Part shown: piece by piece, positions 33,794 to 46,293 of the stretch
How positions within the stretch are numbered: position 1 is the first letter of the stretch
Layout: the number at the start of each line of letters is the position of its first letter
DNA from: Cryptomeria japonica
Taxonomy: Eukaryota; Streptophyta; Pinopsida; Cupressales; Cupressaceae
Length of the DNA: 64,000 nt
Direction: 5' to 3'
Assembly: GCF_030272615.1 (NCBI RefSeq)
Contig: NW_026729310.1
Span: forward strand, 1-64,000
Translations under genes and position numbers: made by a program
Notes under the pieces: generated by a model
What the model was told of the DNA's origin: nothing
The model's database searches: none
What the model saw: only the letters and a program-made list of their open reading frames with translations

Positions 33794-35347
33794 ATGGTTG
33801 AAACCCATCTTCAAAAATCTAGGAGAGAAACTAAAGAGGCTCAAGAGTCCGCAAACATGAGTTCCTATGAGTATGACAATGATGTCTTTTTCAATTCTGA
33901 TCATAATACTTTACCTGACATGGATGCCTATAGAAACATTCCAAATGTTGAGAACATGGACACTACAAACAACAATGATACATACAATGATGATATGGAC
34001 AACTTTTCAGTACATTCAGCAGATGTGGAAGAATCCATTATGGATCCCCATTTCAATCGATTGGTTTAGAAAATAATGAGGAGGGATAGACAATACTTCT
34101 TACAAATGATGGCACAAAGTGGAGCCAAGATACCTCATGATTTTGACATGTCTCAAACAATGGAAAATCGACCTTTGCAACAACCTCACTCCAACATGGA
34201 TCAAAGGAGGCCTAATAGTGGAGGCTATAGAAGACCACATCTTGTGCCTGAATCACCATCATCTTTGTTTCAAAAACCAGAGGTCCCACATACACATGGT
34301 CAAGCATATGATACTCACCTTCACAGACCATTATGGAAGTCTTATGCAAAAAGATATGCTCAATCACATACCAATGCTAAGGATCAACCACCAAAGCAAT
34401 TGGATATTCAAAGGCATGCTCAAAATTTGGACACAAGGAAACCCTGTGTCAAATTTGGGGGCAACACATTAGAACATGACATGCCTGTAGAGTATGGTAT
34501 ACATGGACAAAATAGATATTTCATTCCTCAACATGAAGCTATACCAAGTGGTCCATATATGCAGCATCACTATAGACCTCCTCCATATGAACATGTGTAT
34601 GATCAATATCATCCATATATGCAACATGCTCCTCCTCCAATTGGTGCCTCAAGCATGGGGTATGGTCCAAAAGGTCGATCTCCACCTAAGAGCAACTTGG
34701 AGCAACAAATCAGGGACTTACAAAAGAAAATGGAGGACATAAATACACCAAAGCCAACATACACAATGAGAGACATATGTCCCTATCCATTTGACAAAAG
34801 CATTCCAATGCCTCCATTTCCTACACACTTTGTGACGCCTAAGTTTGATAAGTATAGAGGCAAAGGAGATCCTAAGGCACATATAAGATAGTTTTTCATA
34901 GCTTGCATTGAGGTAGCAGCAGAAGAGACATATTTGATGAGATTATTCCCACAAAGCCTAGGTGATCAAGCTATGGAATGGTTCTCCCAACTCCCACCTG
35001 GTATTAAGTCATGGGGTGACTTAGCAGAGGCATTTATCCAACATTTCTCCTACAACATAGAGATAGACATATCAGTCACTACTTTGTGCAACACCAAGCA
35101 AAAAGATGGAGAGTCTTTTTCATCATTTTTACAAAGATGGAGGAATCTAGCCAACAGATGCTCTTGTGAAATTCCACAAAAACAAATGGTAGAAATGTTC
35201 ACCCAAAATGTCAAAAAAGACATTGGTTATGACCTAAGAAAAGCTTGTTTTTCCACCTTCAAGGACGTCATTGAAAAAGGCTTAGTGATAGAAAAGGTCC
35301 TAATTGAACAAAGAGTCATTAAGATAATTCAAGGAAAACAAAGATGA
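33794..35347 (+). pseudogene. Tat-like gag
   Basis: Starts at the ATG of MVETHLQKSRRE and runs 518 codons in one frame, with TAG at 34067-34069 and 34889-34891. The middle is Q/P/H/Y-rich and probably disordered. The retrotransposon gag domain occupies about residues 345-480, with PKFDKYRGKGDP, LGDQAMEWFSQLPPGIKSW and LAEAFIQHFSYN, a clear match to the gypsy gag pattern (A..WF..LP..SI.SW..L...F...F). The frame is lost after 35347; the continuing protein needs a shift near 35320-35345. Confidence 0.9.
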
Positions 35348-37160
35348 CTTTAAAGGAAAAGACAAGCCAAGATTTTGGAATAAAAACAAGAACATAGTCA
35401 ATGATGGTGTTGTTGATGCCAATACAGTGCGACCCAAATTTGTTTTTTTTGGATCAAATCAGGTGAATACTCAAACAACTTCTAAATCACGAAGGAAGTA
35501 CACTCCATTGCGAGAACCACTTGAGTCAGTTTTCAAAAAGCTAGTGGCAAACAAGGTAATCACTATTCCAGATTTTCCTCCATATGAACCAAAGGTTAAA
35601 CCAAATTGGTGGAATGATGATGAATATTGTGAATTTCATAAGAGCAAGGGTCATAAGATAGGAAATTGCCATCGACTGAAGAACATCATACAAGATCTCA
35701 TTGATAGGGGTGACATTGAGATTGAAGGGCACTCATCCAATCAAGAACATGAGATGTTTAAGGAACCATTCCCAAAACATGACAAAGGAAAGCTAAAGCC
35801 ACAGATGACCAAACCAACTATACCAAAGCAACCTATAACTATGATTCAACTATCAATCACATTTCGATGGACAATTACGTCTCTACCATTATCATCAAGG
35901 ACAAAAACCCTAAGAATTCTACCCAGAGACCCAAGATTGTCCTAAAAGGTGTTGGATCTTCTTCTAAACCTACCTCTAAATGTCATCTCACAACTCATCA
36001 AGGTAAAATCACTTTGCAAGGTGCTCCAACTAAAAAAACTGCTTCTTCATTAACCAAACTTGAGTACGACCTTGTAGAACAGTTAGGGAAGACACCCGCA
36101 CTTATCTCCATCCTTGAGCTTTTACGCATATCCCCCGCACATAAAGCCATTCTTGACAAAATCTTGAGAGACACTCCTATTCCTACTGATCTGAACGTGG
36201 ACCAGTTTCAAGCCATGGTGGGATACCTTTCCATTCCACACTCCCTTACATTCACAGAAGCCGATGACGCCTTCGTAAGTCAGCCACATAACGCACCTTT
36301 ACACATTGAAGCCTTCATACACAAACATAGAATCAAATGAGTCCTGATAGATGGAGGAGCAGATCTAAACATTTGTTCATTGAGCACTATTAAACAATTG
36401 GGATATTATGATAAAGCTATGAATTCTACAAACAAAATTACCATCAAAGCATATGATGATGAAGAGCATTCATCCAAGGGCACAGTCACCTTGCCTCTTA
36501 GAGTTGGGCCAGTTACAAAGGATGTGGTTTGTCAAGTCCTAGACCTAGATCTCACATACAACATATTGCTAGGACGTCCTTGGATTCATGAAATGAGAGC
36601 AGTCCCATCTACATATCATCAATGTATCAAGTTCCCTCACAATGGAGTTGAAGTGACTATCAAAGCTGACCCAAATCCATTCATATATTGCAACAATCTA
36701 CGACCTAGATCAGAAATAACAATCCCAATCAACAGAGAAGCTATTCCTTCATCAGCATATGTGGATCCAGAATCATTAAAAGCTTCTACATCAAAGCAAG
36801 CAGAGATCAAAGAAATATTCAAAATTAAAGACGTGGGATGTGGTGAGTATATCTTTCATGTTGATCAACTCCCACTATCTCCTAAGGTATTCAGTCGACG
36901 GGAACAATGTACAAACAATTTGCAATGCCAAGGAACTGGGTGTGAACCACCTAGTGTTGTGGCTACTAAGTTCTAATGCAAATCTCCTCTAGTCGTGCAA
37001 GCAACTCTTGATATCACTAGTCCTAAGAGTGGTTCCAACGAAGAATCTATTGAGCATATCGCCAGCCCTCTTGATAACTCACATAGCTTTACCATATCAT
37101 CCACTCACTCCATTTCCACTCCACTTCCAGACTTGGATCAACAAGAATTATAAAAGCCCT
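35348..37160 (+). pseudogene. Tat-like zinc knuckle and aspartic protease
   Basis: Knuckle YCEFHKSKGHKIGNC followed by LKNIIQDLIDRGDI, the Tat-type CX2H...HX4C motif, at about 35625-35715. A second frameshift near 35838-35870 leads to YDLVEQLGKTPALISILELL, a Tat hallmark, then protease VLIDGGADLNIC just after a TGA at 36338-36340, and LLGRPWIHEMRAVP near its end. The protease catalytic triplet reads DGG, within the D-(S/T/N/G)-G range seen in this lineage. Coding texture fades after TAA at 36974-36976 but the frame continues to about 37160. Confidence 0.88.
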
Positions 37161-37221
37161 TACTAATTAGGGATCAAAAATCAAGCTTTGAAAAGAAAAA
37201 TCTAAAAGTCAAAACTAAAGA

Positions 37222-40008
37222 TGTAATGCCTCGCCAGGAAACCCCGAAGGGATAAGCTATAACATAAGAATGGAGTGCAATAATTTTTTATTTTTTTTTA
37301 GTAACACAACATTAAAATATAACAAGATATCAAAGATTCAGATTACATAGCGGAAGACATCAACTAACACCTAAAGAGTTTCCCAATGAGATTACTTAAA
37401 TTTTCACAATTCACTTAACTCACACAATTAATCCAATAAGTTGATTATCTTAATAACGAGATAATTCTTAATCAAGATAATTTCTTTCAGAAGATGGAAA
37501 TATAAATCACAAGCAAAGATTCATCCATTAAGATCTATTCATAATCTTCATTCAAGCTTTTCATTAAAATACAAGCCATTCATCTAATATTCTAACACAC
37601 TAGAATTTCATCATAAACATATGAGATCTTTTCAAGCATACTTAATTTCCTTAACAACAACTGAATATATTCCATTACTCTAAGTTACATTCTTTCATAT
37701 TCCAATTTATTGCATTTTAAAAGACGATTGCATACATGCATCTACGATAAATCTCATCTAAACCACTTATGCATTCAATCAAAATGGCATTCAAGAAAGG
37801 ACTGCATATAAGTATTTAAAGTTAATTCCATCTTACCCACTTATACATTCTAACATAAGCTATTCATACATGATAAAGTTGAATAAGGGAAACATAAGAG
37901 AATAACATCACATAACACCATAATGATCTCGGAGTTCACCCCTAAAGGGCTACATCTCCGGGTCTGCTCAACTGCAAGACCCCTCTAATAATTAATAAAG
38001 TTAAGAATACAAGAGGTTACCCCATTTACAATCTGGACATCAAGGCGAAACATAAACAATATACAAACGACCATATCAGTCAATAAATACATAATTGATC
38101 CTTGAAAAGAAAAGGATCCAGCTAAACATAATCAAAGCTAAAACAAAGGTCCATTAGAGCATCCACAAAACTAAGTCGTCACCACCCAAGGTCTAAGATG
38201 AAACCAGGTACTCACAAGGGCACAGACAAAAGGACGACCCACAAACGTGCTCCTAACAAGACAATACGACAACACACTAGCGAACGTAGGGACAAGTGTC
38301 AGCACACAACCTAGTATGGTTACCATGGCAGGTCTTCATAAGTTCCAGCCCCATACACTGGCTACCCTAGCAACCTAATCCGTACCTCTGGCCCATCCAA
38401 GCCTTATGTGGACCCACACATCCTTTCGTGAAGACAAGGATGATGGTTTGCCATTTCAAGCCTTCTCACAGCATGTCGAGTCTGTGTTAGCACTCATCCC
38501 ATGTGTGAGGCACAATTATCTTACTTAGAGATTAGCATCCTAAACTACTGTTAGGTTATCACTTATTAGACTCACTTTCGATGGGTTACCCAACAGCCAC
38601 TTAGGGCGCGGCCCCCAATCGAAAGCCACTTTCCCATACGACACTAGACTATACTCTGACGAACTCAAAAACCAAGGAATAGACATGGTCAGACGAACGG
38701 AGTTTTTTTTTTAAAAAAGAGGGAACATCCATTTGGTCAAACGCGACTCAAAAGAGGTACACTTACTGACGGTACTCTAACCAGAGACCTGACCAACTAT
38801 GGTCAAACACGAATCATCTTTCGACACCCACACAAAGGATATGACCAACTACGACACCACCACAAGGCAACAGTCAACTCGGAACTGAGGACTGAAATAG
38901 GTACCCCAAATCAATCCATACGACAGGGTCCTATCAAACAAAGCACGACTTGCCATTACATAAGCAAAAGCGAATACATAAATTAAACTCGCATAGGTAA
39001 TATTCAGCAGATACAATCTTTTCTAAATTGATCTAAACATTAAAAGTCGATCAAGTTTTCTACATGGTCTATATTAGATTGCAGTTATCTACTTCATTAA
39101 GATCCAGGTTGTTCTTGGTTTTCTAACTCTCTAAGGTTCATTGCATCGAACATACATAAACATGCCACAATGAGATCTTTAACCAATTTCGCAGAATATA
39201 ATAAAACAACTATTAGCCAATTAAATAAGATATTTAATCTTCAATTAAAACATCATTGACGTACTGGTTCAAAATAAATCCTACACATGTCTTTTCCAGA
39301 ACCAAATTACACTATACATATCAAGGAAATATACATATTTAGGGAAGCCAAATAAAGAAAATCCATTCCCAGACTAACAAATTGTTTCCTTGAGCATATA
39401 AAGAAAATTACTAAAATTAACTATTAATTAATGAATATATTTAATAATCCACGATTAATTAAATATAAAAAATTAATAATTAATAACAGAATTAACAAAT
39501 TAAGTATTTAATTACAAAAAAATATGCATTAATAATAAGATAAGATTTGAATATTAATTATTGTATATTTAACCTTATACAATTAATCAATAACAAATCA
39601 TACTTGAATTATTAAATAATGCAAATATTTAATCATAATTAAAAAAAAAACTTACTTAAATTATACCATAAAATAATATTAAAATATTATATATATTTTT
39701 TTTGAATAATAAAAAAAATACATTAAAAAAAAAATTTTTAAAAACTAACAAAAAATGATATTTAAATGGGGGCGGCGAAGGTCGGGTCCACCTCCCAACG
39801 CGGGGGTTGGGCATCCCAAACCCCAGCCACAGGGAAAACCCACGCGGGTGGCGCCACTGCGGTGGACGCAGGTTCCGCGGCGCCTTGCGGCCACCGCGGC
39901 CCCTATGGCCACCACAGCGAGCCTGCAGCCACCGCGAGCTGCGACCCGCGCGGGGGGAGGAGGCAGGTGGAGCTCCACTCCCCGCCCTCCAACCCCAAGT
40001 CACAATTT

Positions 40009-40039
<31 letters not shown>

Positions 40040-41501
40040 AATTTTTTTTTTAAATTTTGAAATAAACAAAAGACATGGTTTAAATTTCATTCATTTTTTT
40101 TTTGATTTGCCATAAAAACAGGTTTAAAGAGATATGTTTTGGTTTCCCTTTTATTTTATTTCTTTGATGGGGATACTTCCTTCCAACACACATGGGTTTC
40201 AAACACCCAAAATGAATTGAGGAATAACAAAAACCTCAATTAAATTTTCCAACAAAACTCATATTGGGCCAAAAAAATAACCATTTTCATCACAATGATT
40301 CCACCATATAATTTTCTTGAAGATCACAAGCTAATAAGCATAGTTCCAAACCCACAAATCCAAAATTAAATCTGAAATCAATTAAAAAAGATTGGATTTT
40401 TAACAAGCAGCATTTTTTTCATTCAACCAACAGACCATTTCCATGGCAACAAGGAAGACAAAGAAGGTAATTCCTACCTCCATACGCATTCCTGGAAGAA
40501 CTTGAAGAAGAGCCCAACCTGCAAGCTCCAAAAACCTTCTTCCTCCCCAAACCCCCAATTTCATCCCCAAAAAATATTTTTCCAACAAACATTTTTCCAA
40601 AAATATCCATCCTCCAAAATTTTCCAAAAGTCTAGGTTATAAGGAAGAGTTGACCAAAATTTCATTTTTTTTTGGAATTAAAATTTTTATTTAAAAATAA
40701 TTCCCAAAAATTACTATTTTCCAACTATATCAACAAATTAAATTGCTTTTCAATTCAAAATTGATTTTCTCAATTAATTCAATTTAACCTTTCCATTTCA
40801 AACATGCCAAGAAGATAAAATTAATTCTATTTCAATTAAAATTAAATCTTTCTTTTTCAACAGCATAAACATAACAAATTTAATATTAAAATTAACTATT
40901 TAATTGAACTTGCTCCCAATTTAAATCGAGCAATTCAAATTAATGATAAATCACATAAAGAAATCCTGTTTAATTTAGTCCATTAATCTTTAATGCACAA
41001 ACACATATTTAATCAAATTAAATACTAAGGACTAATTAATCAATTTAACCATTCACACCAAACACGCAAACCAAGAAAGTCAACCAGACTGACAACTCAC
41101 AAACCCAACCAAAAGGGAATACCGACGATGACTAACAGTGCTCACTTGAGCATGACTATGGTCAACTAGGGTCTTACGACCACCTAATCCAACTCTAAGG
41201 ATTAAAGAGGTACACTCAAACCTGCACATCCAGGTGAAGACGAACCTCGCACTCATGCGACGTTGTACCTGAAATCTCCTACAACCAAGAGTCATACATG
41301 CATACATATATAAACTTAATGAAAGTGTTAGCTCGAGATCATAACACGAAAAAGGAACACTAAACAACTTGCATACAACTGGTGCGAAAACCACATCGAC
41401 AGCTATGCATTAAATCAATACATCTGACTATAACATTATATTAAGATAAACTAGCCAAGATTAAACCAAGATTAGAAATTGATTAGGGCAGGGGTACTAC
41501 A
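37222..41501 (+). mobile_element. Large solo LTR (4,280 bp) inside the Tat-like element
   Basis: Begins TGTAATGCC and ends GTACTACA, with perfect AAAGA copies at 37217-37221 and 41502-41506. The flanking gypsy sequence continues directly across it. No PBS, PPT, internal coding region or second LTR was found, so it reads as one solo LTR. A TATATAAAC string at about 41303, some 190 bp from the right end, favours plus orientation. The length and TGTAATRCC start are reminiscent of long-LTR chromovirus elements, but the family is not proven. Confidence 0.85.
39766..39998. other. GC-rich island inside the solo LTR
   Basis: About 230 bp of very GC-rich, CpG-rich sequence (ggcggcgaag, gcggccaccg, gacccgcgcggg) set in DNA that is otherwise very AT-rich. 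A TA microsatellite lies to its right (about 40009-40030) and A/T tracts to its left. Open frames here exist only because GC-rich DNA lacks stops. Confidence 0.8.
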
Positions 41502-41540
41502 AAAGAAAAGTCCTTTAGTCCAAATCAAAATCAAAAGCTA

Positions 41541-42185
41541 TTGGACTCTGCAAAAATCAAAGTCAAGGATAAAAATCCTATGAAGCAAAAAGAGAAAGAG
41601 TTGATCTCCCCTAATATCAAAATAACTGGGGGCAAAAGTTCTAAAATTTTAAGTCAAAAATCATACTTGTTGATCCTACGTCTCAATCATGCCATCCTAC
41701 TTTCACTTCTTTTCACAATCATAAGCCTTCATCACTCATCTACTTGTTCCACACATCCTTTCCCTTTTGGTGATACATCATGGACCTTTAATGGAGCTTC
41801 CTCAAGGGACTTTATTATCAGGGATGCCCAAACTTCTTTAGGTGACACACATATGGGCCTCAATAGTCCACACGCTAGTAATTCTATCTCAATTCCTTTA
41901 TCAAGGAAGACAGTCACTCAAGCTACATATCATTCAATCAAGGAATGTTCCAGCTACAATCATAAGGTCAAGCCTCACACATTTGAGGTAGGTGACTTAG
42001 TTCTCAAAGAAAATCCTAAAAATCAGCAAGACAGAGAGAAGAAGGACAAGTTTGAACCAAACTGGCTTGGTCCTTACATCATTACAACAGCATATGGATC
42101 TGGGGCATATCAGCTCTCAACTACAGAAGGTGAACCTTTGGAGGATCCTATCAATAGCATGCACCTTCGTAGGTTTTACACATAG
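41541..42185 (+). pseudogene. Tat-like integrase C-terminal fragment
   Basis: An open frame of 214 codons whose last about 80 residues are the gypsy integrase C-terminal module: YNHKVKPHTFEVGDLVLKEN, then PNWLGPYIITTAYGSGAYQL and NSMHLRRFYT. The part before has no RT, RNase H or integrase core. The sequence before the solo LTR (to about 37216) continues directly into this frame's upstream region after removing the insert, so the internal pol deletion is older than the solo LTR. The annotated start may be arbitrary. Confidence 0.88.
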
Positions 42186-43904
42186 CACTTCAGAGTATCC
42201 TAATTCAAAAAATACAAAAAAATTCAAAAATTTCAAAAATACAAAAAAAATCATAAACATAAAAATCATTACTTGGTGAAAACCTGGCAAACAAGCACCT
42301 TGTGACACAAAAAACATTGAAAAATTGAAAAAAGTAAAGAGAAATAATTTCATCCAATGATGAAAACCACTTTGGTGGCGCCCTGCGCAAGTACCATGGT
42401 GAAAACTGGGTCACCAGCGCCATGCGTAGAGACATTGCTCCTCCCTCCTTCAGGATTCACTTTCATCCTTTCACTTTGCACACACTCACAACCTATTCGT
42501 TCATAATAAACTTACACATTCCCATCATGGCTTGTTATTGATCTACCCAAGATTGGTTCGCCATTCATAATAAACCTCCCTTTTCACCTCCCTTTCCATC
42601 CATAATAAATCAGATCCTATCTGTGGCTAAGGCAAATCCTATGTCTAGTGATGGGTGTGAAACTAAGAACATCACACGTTCTGAGGAGTATAGTTTCTTC
42701 TACTTTTCTTTAGTCTATCCATGCACAATTCACAATAAAGCAGCATCTGCATCACCAATCTGCAATAAAGTTCCATCTTCTTCGTAATAAAGTATCAGTT
42801 TCATGGATTCAGTCAGTTTCAGATGAGACAGTAGCAACAATGGGCTTCAACAAAATCAAATCTTTCAACAGACTCAGACAACATATGGTTTTGTGCTATC
42901 TATCCTTTTTGTGAAAGTAAACATTGTGACCACAATCAAATAAGACTTATACAAGTGACAAGAGACACTAAACTTGAGGACTACAGTGGATGTTGGTGTC
43001 GAGTCTTGGTTTTCTTTTGATTTTATCTTTTGGTGACATATCTTTTAGCTTTTTCAGGATGTCTCTTACTAGAGATTCTATCTCCAGGATGTCTTTGACT
43101 AGAAAGGCGAGGATGGGGTATCGTCACCTATTTGTATTTGCTGTCTGTGGATTGTCTCTTAGTAATGCTATGACTTGTCCAAGGATATGAGGACACTGAG
43201 AGTCTAGTATGAACTGGGGCATTCCTTGTTTGAGACTGTCTTATCTCCATGCAAATAGGTACAATGACTTTTTGGGTTGAACATATGCCTCGATTGTCAT
43301 AACCTACTTGCCATAATAAAGCTCAATGATGATAATGCACAAGAAGCTCTTTCACTTTAATATCTTCTATCTTCCATCCCCCTTTCTTGATTGACTTCCA
43401 TCGTCCTTCTCGAGTCCACGTAGCCTGCTATCACATGACTGAGTATAATGACACACCAAAAACATTTGCATTTCATGTAGTTGCACCTGCATTACCACAT
43501 ATAAGCATTTCATACATACATATAGATATCACAACTGCATCACATCCTGCACACAACACCTGTTAGCACAATTTACATTTGCATTATCATATTCATCTGC
43601 ATTACATACATTCACATTTGCATCATGCATACACATATAGAACATAAAAGAACAAAAAAAATATATTGCATTGCATCATATACATATTTGCATCCATATC
43701 ATAAGCATCACATAAGAACATCTCATCACATAGGTATGCATGAATATAGCTGCCACAAAGATGAATCATCTCATATATATAATCATAAGTGTCATGATAC
43801 AATGATGTCAAAATCATATGGCTACAATCACCCGAAGGTGTCTACATCATCATACAAAATGGTACAAAATGGTACAAAATTGATACATAGGGAGCCCTCT
43901 ACGG
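42186..43904 (+). other. 3' non-coding part of the Tat-like element
   Basis: Between the integrase end and the antisense gene. It starts with low-complexity aaaattcaaa runs (42200-42260). Then come two lines with ggtggcgccctgcgc and ccagcgccatgcg motifs in parallel (42374-42426), followed by CA/AT-rich sequence with many cataca/acatat strings (43450-43760). No convincing ORF. Confidence 0.5.
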
Positions 43905-45273
43905 TTATGATGAACTCCCTCCCTCGGAGTTGGTTGGCCTCGACGGAGTCTGAGCCCTGGAAGGACCCGCCCCATGATCATCTCTCCTATCCCCTCTGTC
44001 TCCTGAGCCTAGTTGTCTCATCCTCCTCCTCTCCTCCTCCTCCTCGATCCCACAGCCAATCCTCATGTCGCCCTATCCAGACATAGGAACCCACTAATCA
44101 CTCCTACCAATACTACTGGTAGTGCTAATCCTGTCTATGTCATTGTGTCCCATGCCACGTGTCCAGCCCTCATCTCTAGTCCTAGATCCTGAAACACTCA
44201 TCTCAGGGCCTCCCTATCTCCATCTTGATCGTACGGAATCAGCTCCCCATCTATCAGTATCCGCAGAATCCTGTATACATCCTCTAGGGTGACTATCATC
44301 TCCCCCATTGGCAAATGAAAAGTGCAAGTCATAGAGTGCCATCTCTACGCCAGTGCAGTCAGCAATCCCATGTTCGCCTGAAACTCAGGCACATAAAGAA
44401 TATGTCTCAATCCTGTAGCCTCAATCGTGGCTCGGTCCTCGACTGTCAACTCAGGTTGCAACCTCTGAGTCAATGGAAATCTCTCTCGTGACTCCAGCAT
44501 AGGTAAGTACTCCTGCAGTCAAGCAAATCAATCATGTCAATCTAAGTGACACTCACTGTTCATCACAATGTGTTGCTATTTTTCCTAGTGACACTCACTG
44601 TTCATCACAAAGTGTTGCTATTTATCCTAGTGACACTCATTGTTCATCACAAAGTGTTGCTATTTATCCTAGTGGTACTCCCTGTTCATCACAAAGTACT
44701 ACATGTTTTTGCACTCACTGTTCATCACAAAGTGCTGCTCTTTTTTTCAGTACTCACTGTTCATCACAAAGTGCTGCTCATATTAGTACTCCTTGTTCAT
44801 CACAAAGTACTATGTCTTGGTACTCACTATTCATCACAAAGTGCCTTGATCTATCCTGGTCTTTCCTAGAGGACCTGCTTGAATGTATCCTCTCAGCAGC
44901 TTATCCAATCGACAGCGTATGTTCATCACAGAACTGTCAATTTGACCTTGAAGACATAAACGTGCTCGCATTTTGCACAAACGCGCCTGGCACAAACATA
45001 GATGTGCTCCGACATTTTTTGAGCTTGTTTGACATATTCTAAAGCGCATTTATTACTCTACCTAGCATGCATTAATGACAACAATAAATGCATCAAAGTA
45101 CAAGGAGGTTTTGTGGTACTTACTGGCTCTCCTGCCTCTGTTGGCCTCTGAAATCGGCGAACGCGATCGAATCTGTGAGCCATTGCCATCGCTGCTGACT
45201 GTTGCTGCTCTATCTCGCTCTGCACTCTGATCTCTTGGATGTGTGGATGACAATGAGGATGTTTTCCCCTCAT
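43905..45273 (-). pseudogene. Antisense plant-mobile-domain (MAIN/MAIL1-like) gene, two exons, decayed
   Basis: Exon 1 is 45273-45124 (ATG to GEP, 50 codons). It ends at a consensus GTAAGT donor. Exon 2 starts at 44512 after TTGACTGCAG in the same phase. Exon 2 reads YLPMLESRERF, ATGLRHILYVPEFQANMGLL and WHSMTCTFHLPMGEMIVTLE with DVYRILRILIDGELI. This is the N-terminal core of the plant mobile domain (PF10536-type, consensus LTALVERW..ETHTFHLP.GE.T.TL.DV...LGL.I.G). Stops TAG, TGA and TAG interrupt it. After about 150 residues the domain breaks off, and a tail-like frame GAGPSRAQTPSRPTNSEGG ends at TAA 43905. The gene is opposite to the retroelement. Antisense extra ORFs are known in Tat-lineage elements; PMD proteins in plants act in gene and transposon silencing. 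Confidence 0.8.
44546..44852. repeat. Minisatellite, 8 units of 33-42 bp
   Basis: Core ctgttcatcacaaagtg repeated eight times. The first three periods are 42 bp and later units are shorter. It lies inside the inferred intron of the antisense PMD gene. Confidence 0.9.
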
Positions 45274-45511
45274 GGTCTATCTTATAGACTACCCTAGCCC
45301 TAGTCTCCTGTGTCAGTCTTCGTTATCCTGTGACTTTGTCACTTTATCTGGTCAATCCATTCTAGCCTTTCTTTCTTATCGAGAGATTGTCTACAATCTT
45401 TTCAGACATTTTCATCCAATCTCTCGAGGGGGCATATCATTCCCATCTTGGGGCAACTCTGTATCAATTCATATTATCTTCTTTGAAACAACGTGACAAG
45501 CCGCATTGTCT

Positions 45512-45526
45512 CAAAGAGGGGCAAAA
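45512..45526 (+). promoter_or_regulatory. Polypurine tract of the Tat-like element
   Basis: AAAGAGGGGCAAAA immediately upstream of the 3' LTR, a form common in Tat/Athila elements. Confidence 0.88.
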
Positions 45527-46288
45527 TGTAGACACCCAAAATTGTCCAGTCTAATTAAATAAATATTTTATTTAATTAATTATCTAAGCTTAATTCTTCT
45601 ATTAATTAAATAAATCTTTATTTATTTAATTAATTCATTTATCCTCTTCTAGCCTTATTTCTCATTTAAATAAATACATTTATTTATTTAAATTATCCTT
45701 TTCTTAAATTAAATAAATATCTTATTTATTTAATTGATCCCACTTCTTCTATTAATTAAATAAATCTCTATTTATTTAATGAATTCATTAGCCTTTTCTA
45801 CCCATGACACATGTCATTCATCTCTTAATTCATACACTACCTACCCCTTTCATTATTTTATTATTTCTTTTACCTACCCTCTAATCATAGCCGACCTCCT
45901 TTTACACCTCTCAATCTTATCCCTCCATTTCATATAGTGTCTTCTATATAAGGAGATGCTTCCTTCATTATAAAACCCTAACTACTTGATCAGTTGACTA
46001 CTTGGCATATGCGATCCTACTTGCAACCACATTCCGTTCATTGTTGATCTCTTGTGCACATAAAATCTGAGAGCAAATATATCAAGCAAGATCAATGGAG
46101 ATAGGAAGAATGAAGATCCAAACCCTATTGGACATGTGATGGTATAATCTTTGTGATTTCATTTGATTTGCATTGTCTTAGGTAATCTTCATATGTTATG
46201 GTGGATCTTTGTTGTTGTTAGGCTAGGGTTTTGTGGTTGAATCTATTTAGTCTTTCAACATTGTTGTTATCCATTTTCACCATAAACA
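45527..46288 (+). repeat. Tat-like 3' LTR
   Basis: Pairs with 30458-31227, a few percent different plus small deletions (for example around 45568 and 45978). The outer target copy GAAAG follows. Confidence 0.95.
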
Positions 46289-46293
46289 GAAAG

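Larger units (their letters stand above)
30458..46288 (+). mobile_element. Ty3/gypsy element, Tat-like lineage, 15.8 kb, pol-deleted
   Basis: Flanked by perfect GAAAG target copies (30453-30457 and 46289-46293). LTRs of 770 and 762 bp differ by only a few percent by eye, making it the youngest large insertion here. Order: LTR, 2.5-kb leader with repeats, gag, knuckle, protease, [4.28-kb solo LTR insert], integrase C-terminus, long 3' region with an antisense ORF, polypurine tract, LTR. RT, RNase H (at least most of it) and the integrase core are missing. The lineage call rests on the protease-flank motif LLGRPWIH, the YCEFHKSKGHKIGNC knuckle and the element's extra antisense ORF. Confidence 0.92.

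Noticed and set aside
40009-40030. TA dinucleotide run as a functional element
   Set aside because: A simple microsatellite next to the GC island; no further support.
39745-40115. Overlapping frames in the GC-rich island on both strands
   Set aside because: Stops are rare in GC-rich DNA; products are A, R, P and G-rich in every frame with no consistent motif.
43625-44086. 153-codon plus-strand frame rich in H, Y and S
   Set aside because: H/Y runs come from cataca-type low-complexity sequence. The second half overlaps the antisense PMD gene on the other strand.
44546-44869. 107-codon frame with VHHKVLLF repeats
   Set aside because: It is the 42-bp minisatellite in translation and lies in the inferred intron of the antisense gene.
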